IMG/VR virus record: IMGVR_UViG_3300027736_000127
Coordinates: 1-34,611 of that record
Strand: one strand, 5' to 3'
Origin: a virus
DNA: 34,611 nucleotides
Below are positions 32,322-34,611 of the stretch, one piece after another. The notes beneath the pieces were generated by a model that worked only from the letters and a program-made list of their open reading frames with translations, did no database searches and had not been told where the DNA came from. The position numbers were made by a program, and so were the translations under genes. The first letter of the stretch is position 1, and every line of letters starts with the position of its first letter.

Positions 32322-32588
32322 CTATGCCCTTGCATCTAGCCATTGCCCCGCCACAATCGCTAGCGGGGCGGTAGATACAAGCGGCGGTTGCCACCCTAGC
32401 GCCGTGGCTATTGTCACCGCGTCCGCGTTTGGGCTATCCAGCATGATCCGCATAAGTAATTGACATTCGTTATTTATTGCCAAACGCCGCGCCGCGTCCG
32501 CCGCATAAGCGGGCGAAGTCTTAGCGTCCCGCGCCGCCTTGGCGCGCAAGCAATGTAAAATATGTTCAATGTGATTTGTGCCCAACAT
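32322..32588 (-). CDS. Hypothetical small protein (88 aa)
   Basis: This Ala-rich helical protein (HIEHILHCLRAKAARDAKTS, AADAARRLAINNECQLLMRI) has a hydrophobic C-terminal stretch STAPLAIVAGQWL that is too short for a clear TM. The family is unknown. It starts one base after the sigma-like gene stops and ends before a terminator-type hairpin, so it is the last gene of a three-gene early unit. Confidence 0.6.
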   Translation of the reverse strand: MLGTNHIEHILHCLRAKAARDAKTSPAYAADAARRLAINNECQLLMRIMLDSPNADAVTIATALGWQPPLVSTAPLAIVAGQWLDARA

Positions 32589-32589
32589 T

Positions 32590-32841
32590 TTATCTATCCG
32601 TTCTTGTTTTGTACCCGCGCGCGGTCGGGGGGGTTGAATTGCTTGAAGTTAAAAGTTCCGCGGCTAATTCGCCGTCCATATTTTCCACTTGGAAAAGTTG
32701 CCGTAGAGAATTACGGATTTTCCCAAACGCGCGCCGCTCAATCATGCGTACCGTATTGCGGTCGATATTTAATATAGCCGCAACTTCGGATTGAGTACGC
32801 AAGCCCGCGTAACGCTCAACCAATGGATTTGGTTTTGTCAT
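32590..32841 (-). CDS. Sigma-region-4-like HTH protein
   Basis: Residues 14-43 of this 83-aa protein (LRTQSEVAAILNIDRNTVRM, then IERRAFGKIRNSL) match the pattern of sigma-70 region 4. This is the helix-turn-helix that contacts the -35 element and the RNA polymerase flap. There is no region 2, so it cannot be a full sigma factor. It could bind a promoter or compete with host sigma. The start at 32841 gives a four-base overlap with the upstream gene; the frame is open to 32862. A regulator of the repeated early promoters is an attractive but unproven idea. Confidence 0.65.
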   Translation of the reverse strand: MTKPNPLVERYAGLRTQSEVAAILNIDRNTVRMIERRAFGKIRNSLRQLFQVENMDGELAAELLTSSNSTPPTARGYKTRTDR

Positions 32842-33197
32842 TGGTCTACGCCCTTTCCACATAACGCTTCTAGCCGTTCAATGTATGCGCGCGTTTGCCC
32901 TTGCTTGTAACACGCTTGCATAAATCCATCCAGCGTTTTCCTTTCGTGATTAGAAATTCGCCCGCTTGTAAATGCAAAGTCTAAAGTGTAAGCCCGCGCC
33001 AATTCTTTAGTACATTCGGACGGGTTGCTTTTTAACGGGGTAAAGTTTACATATCCATCATTGTAAGCGCGCGAAAATATTTGCGTTAAAACATTTCGTT
33101 CATCTTTTGTAGCGCTAAAACTACAACCGCGAAACCAACTAGCCATATATTCATGCGCCATACCTTCGGCGGTATTCATGCTCTTACTTCTAGCCAT
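32838..33197 (-). CDS. Hypothetical protein (119 aa)
   Basis: The family is unknown. The protein is alpha-helical with an N-terminal basic segment, FRGCSFSATKDERNVLTQIF (quoted in part), AYTLDFAFTSGRISNHERKT and a final AYIERLEALCGKG. It has three cysteines with no metal pattern. The ATG at 33197 follows the leader hairpin by 18 bases. It overlaps the sigma-like gene by four bases, so the two are co-translated. Confidence 0.65.
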   Translation of the reverse strand: MARSKSMNTAEGMAHEYMASWFRGCSFSATKDERNVLTQIFSRAYNDGYVNFTPLKSNPSECTKELARAYTLDFAFTSGRISNHERKTLDGFMQACYKQGQTRAYIERLEALCGKGVDQ

Positions 33198-33261
33198 TGC
33201 TTCAATCCATTTCTACCGCGCTAGGCGGTTCTTGAGTAGGTGATTCTTGCGAAGTTGCAAG
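33198..33261 (-). promoter_or_regulatory. Type-2 structured leader
   Basis: Hairpins CTTGC-6-GCAAG (33246-33261) and CCGC-5-GCGG (33216-33228) precede the ATG at 33197, with 18 bases between the second hairpin and the ATG. There is no convincing promoter. Confidence 0.6.
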
Positions 33262-33303
33262 GAAGCGCGCCGTACTTTTTTTAGCCAGTACGGCGCGCGT
33301 TCC
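33261..33303 (-). terminator. Terminator-like hairpin with A-tract loop
   Basis: The stem GCGCGCCGTAC (33265-33275 with 33288-33298), extended by GGAA/TTCC, lies after the stop of the 33307-33567 gene. Its 12-base loop is itself a copy of the CTGGC/A-tract motif, unlike the 5-base loops of its relatives. Confidence 0.5.
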
Positions 33304-33306
33304 TAG

Positions 33307-33567
33307 TTACTTGGCGTTCTTGGGCATCGGTATAAGTTTCAATGTCATCATATCAATAGCCATTGGCGGCAAGTTCTTATTGTGCTTAATGTTTTTTGCC
33401 ATTTGTTTTTTGCCCTCATTTAAGATATGTATTTTCAATGCGCGCGAAGCAAATTTAAATTGGGGAATGTTTGTAAATACGCCGCTAGCATTTTGCCTAC
33501 GGTTTTCATTTCTAGCCCATGCTTCATATACCCATTCTTGTAATTCAATCTTTAAGCGTTTTGCCAT
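33307..33567 (-). CDS. Hypothetical small basic protein (86 aa)
   Basis: This is the complete copy of the gene truncated at the left window edge (1-198). It is lysine- and asparagine-rich: KRLKIELQEWVYEAWARNEN at the start, FASRALKIHILNEGKKQM in the middle and IDMMTLKLIPMPKNAK at the end. There is no recognised family. It is a single-gene cassette with leader hairpins upstream and a stem with an A-tract loop downstream. A small host-takeover or nucleic-acid-binding role is possible from its charge only. Confidence 0.7.
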   Translation of the reverse strand: MAKRLKIELQEWVYEAWARNENRRQNASGVFTNIPQFKFASRALKIHILNEGKKQMAKNIKHNKNLPPMAIDMMTLKLIPMPKNAK

Positions 33568-33632
33568 TTCATCAATCCGTTTCTTCCGCGCGTGGCGGCT
33601 CTTGAGTTTAGTAACACTTGCGAAGTTGCAAG
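33568..33632 (-). promoter_or_regulatory. Type-2 structured leader
   Basis: Right-end copy of 199-263. Hairpins lie at 33617-33632 and 33586-33598, the latter 18 bases before the ATG at 33567. The first hairpin loop differs from the left copy while the stem is kept. Confidence 0.6.
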
Positions 33633-33667
33633 GCGGCGCGCCGTCCAGTTCGGACGGCGCGCGCGCC
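33633..33667 (-). terminator. Terminator-like GC hairpin
   Basis: An 11-bp stem (33636-33646 with 33652-33662) lies after the stop of the 33676-33957 gene, the right-end copy of 267-293. The U-tract is weak. Confidence 0.55.
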
Positions 33668-33675
33668 TAGTTACT

Positions 33676-33957
33676 TCACGCGCCGCGCTTGCTTGCTTCC
33701 CATTGTTCGCCAATGTAGGCGGTGGCTTTTTCTAATTGCTTCAACGCAAACCGTTTTGCGCCCGCTTCAGTACGAAAAGCCCAACGGAATTTAATAACCC
33801 GATCTTCTTGGCAACAATGCAAAGTAGGCAACTCGCGGCGCATTGCGCCACCGAAAAAGAACCCGCCATTCTTGCCAACAACCGCGGCGTATATTTGTTT
33901 TTCTGTTTTTACTGTTTTGATTGCGTTGTCTATTCCGTAAGTGTTTGCGTAGTTCAT
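33676..33957 (-). CDS. Hypothetical small protein (93 aa), second allele
   Basis: Same length and frame as 307-588, with about 80% of residues shared. The conserved centre is GFFFGGAMRREL..LHCCQEDRVIKF (broken here for length); the ends differ (MNYANTYG here, MKTANTYG there). The family is unknown. The differences are mostly substitutions with no frameshift, so both copies look functional. It has its own promoter and leader (copy E) and a terminator-like stem. Confidence 0.7.
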   Translation of the reverse strand: MNYANTYGIDNAIKTVKTEKQIYAAVVGKNGGFFFGGAMRRELPTLHCCQEDRVIKFRWAFRTEAGAKRFALKQLEKATAYIGEQWEASKRGA

Positions 33958-34062
33958 TTTCTCAATCCATTTCTACCGCACTCGGCGGCTCTTGTTTTGT
34001 CGGGTTGAATCTTTTGATTCATGCCCGCATGGATACTCTACATCAATTCCCTATCTATGCAA
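33958..34062 (-). promoter_or_regulatory. Promoter and type-1 two-hairpin leader (copy E)
   Basis: The promoter has -35 TTGCAT (34062-34057), a 16-base spacer and -10 TAGAGT (34040-34035). Hairpin 1 is at 34001-34027. Hairpin 2 (33976-33988) lies 18 bases before the ATG at 33957. Confidence 0.7.
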
Positions 34063-34123
34063 GTAGACTTTGCCATATTTTTACAAATTTAGTAGATTTA
34101 TTTTTGTGGCGGTTTTACGCAAT

Positions 34124-34147
34124 GGCGGGCGGTTTTACCCGCCCGCC
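34124..34147 (-). terminator. Terminator-type hairpin after DUF932-like gene
   Basis: A 9-bp stem GGCGGGCGG/CCGCCCGCC (34124-34132 with 34139-34147) corresponds to 32281-32304. The left-end counterpart at 772-799 is a different version of the module with a U-tract. Confidence 0.5.
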
Positions 34148-34165
34148 GTCCAGTACGGGCGGGGC

Positions 34166-34611
34166 TTAGACTTCCACCGCTTCAGATTCAACATAATCCG
34201 CCGCGCCATGCAAGCCTACTAGCCCGTCCATCATGCCCGTTAGCCGTGAGTTGCGCGCGGGGCTAGCGGTTAGGCTTGGGGATTGCTTCTCGATTTCGGT
34301 AAAGCAATTAAATAATTTCCAAGCCGTAGGGCGCGTATAGGCATCATCGCCAAATTCCGCGGCGCGTTCCGCGAATCCGCCGCTTCCGTCCGCGCGCGTC
34401 CATTCATGGAGTACGCGCGGTAGTTGCGTAGTATTGATTGCGCGGCGTTGAATGGCGCGCACCATGAAATCATGCGCCACATAGTCACCTTGCCGCCCTT
34501 CGGGCAAGGCGTACGCCTTGTAGGCTTCCATGCGTTCCGTTTCGGTAGCCATTGCTTGCGCCATGCAACCAAACGCTTTAGATACCAAGCCCGCCCAATC
34601 ACGCGAAATAA
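34166..34611 (-). CDS. DUF932-like protein, C-terminal half (5' beyond window)
   Basis: The frame is open to the window edge and matches residues about 150-297 of the 817-1710 protein almost exactly; among the few differences are the last residues (YVESEAVEV here, YVDADAVEV there). The coding sequence continues past 34611, so its start is not seen. If the genome is circular, this and 817-1710 are the same gene from two strains. No independent start inside the window is needed. Confidence 0.75.
   Translation of the reverse strand, partial: ISRDWAGLVSKAFGCMAQAMATETERMEAYKAYALPEGRQGDYVAHDFMVRAIQRRAINTTQLPRVLHEWTRADGSGGFAERAAEFGDDAYTRPTAWKLFNCFTEIEKQSPSLTASPARNSRLTGMMDGLVGLHGAADYVESEAVEV

Larger units (their letters stand above)
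33370..34611. repeat. Right copy of imperfect end repeat
   Basis: Partner of 1-1262, with the same three genes in the same order. The intergenic segment 33958-34165 is 20 bases shorter than its left counterpart and carries the D/E-type terminator rather than the A-type, so the two copies are mosaic. The window stops inside the DUF932-like gene. Confidence 0.85.

Noticed and set aside
199-34147. Repeated leaders as a CRISPR array
   Set aside because: The repeats are dispersed before different genes, are not evenly spaced, and no cas-like gene is present.
11-34169. Many open frames on the plus strand
   Set aside because: They lie opposite clearly better minus-strand genes, lack ribosome sites and recognisable domains, and reflect the high-GC codon bias of the genes beneath them.

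Overview
The window is most of a tailed double-stranded DNA phage genome of the HK97/siphovirus type. It was probably sampled from a mixed population rather than from a cultured isolate. Every gene I can support lies on the minus strand, so transcription runs from high to low coordinates. The structural genes have good Shine-Dalgarno sequences (AAGGA-like) and many genes are joined by 4-base ATGA or GTGA overlaps. A lipoprotein with a transmembrane segment, resembling a spanin, suggests a Gram-negative host; I cannot name the host. I see no integrase, repressor, DNA polymerase or RNA polymerase, and no recognisable endolysin. A lytic phage relying on host polymerases is the simplest reading.

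Layout in the direction of transcription. From 34611 to 31560 there are small early genes of unknown function, each carried in a cassette with its own terminator-like hairpin and structured leader; one encodes a sigma-region-4-like helix-turn-helix protein. From 31559 to 25301 lies DNA metabolism: a DEAH helicase, several unknown small proteins, a possible PD-(D/E)XK protein, a toprim primase-like protein, a RusA resolvase, an HNH nuclease and a ParB-methyltransferase fusion. A 378-base zone with a 100-base-spaced direct repeat (24923-25300) separates this from packaging and head genes: TerS, TerL, portal, a tail-tube-like protein in an unusual place, prohead protease, and two consecutive HK97-fold capsid proteins, one with a long glycine-rich insertion. 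Neck and tail genes follow: connector, head closure, gp10-like, tail terminator, two tail-tube paralogues, the G/T chaperone pair, tape measure, and tail-tip or adhesin genes that include a 656-residue cysteine-rich protein. A membrane-protein cluster probably used for lysis comes next (7370-6398). The left end holds an HTH protein, a YqaJ exonuclease plus ERF annealing pair, a ParB/HTH/zinc protein, a DUF932-like protein and more small cassettes.

Positions 1-1262 and 33370-34611 are imperfect copies of one another with the same gene order. The simplest explanation is a circular or terminally redundant genome of about 33.35-33.37 kb whose ends were assembled from slightly different strains.

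The most unusual signals are these. A two-hairpin leader recurs in front of early genes, with covarying stems, a constant promoter spacing and a hairpin 17-18 bases before the start codon. A short motif, CTGGC next to an A/T tract, is scattered about 28 times in both orientations and in several reading frames. GGCC, CCGG, AGCT and ACGT appear to be absent. There are two tandem capsid proteins and three tail-tube paralogues. A roughly 400-base strongly structured region lies between the ParB-like gene and the ERF gene.
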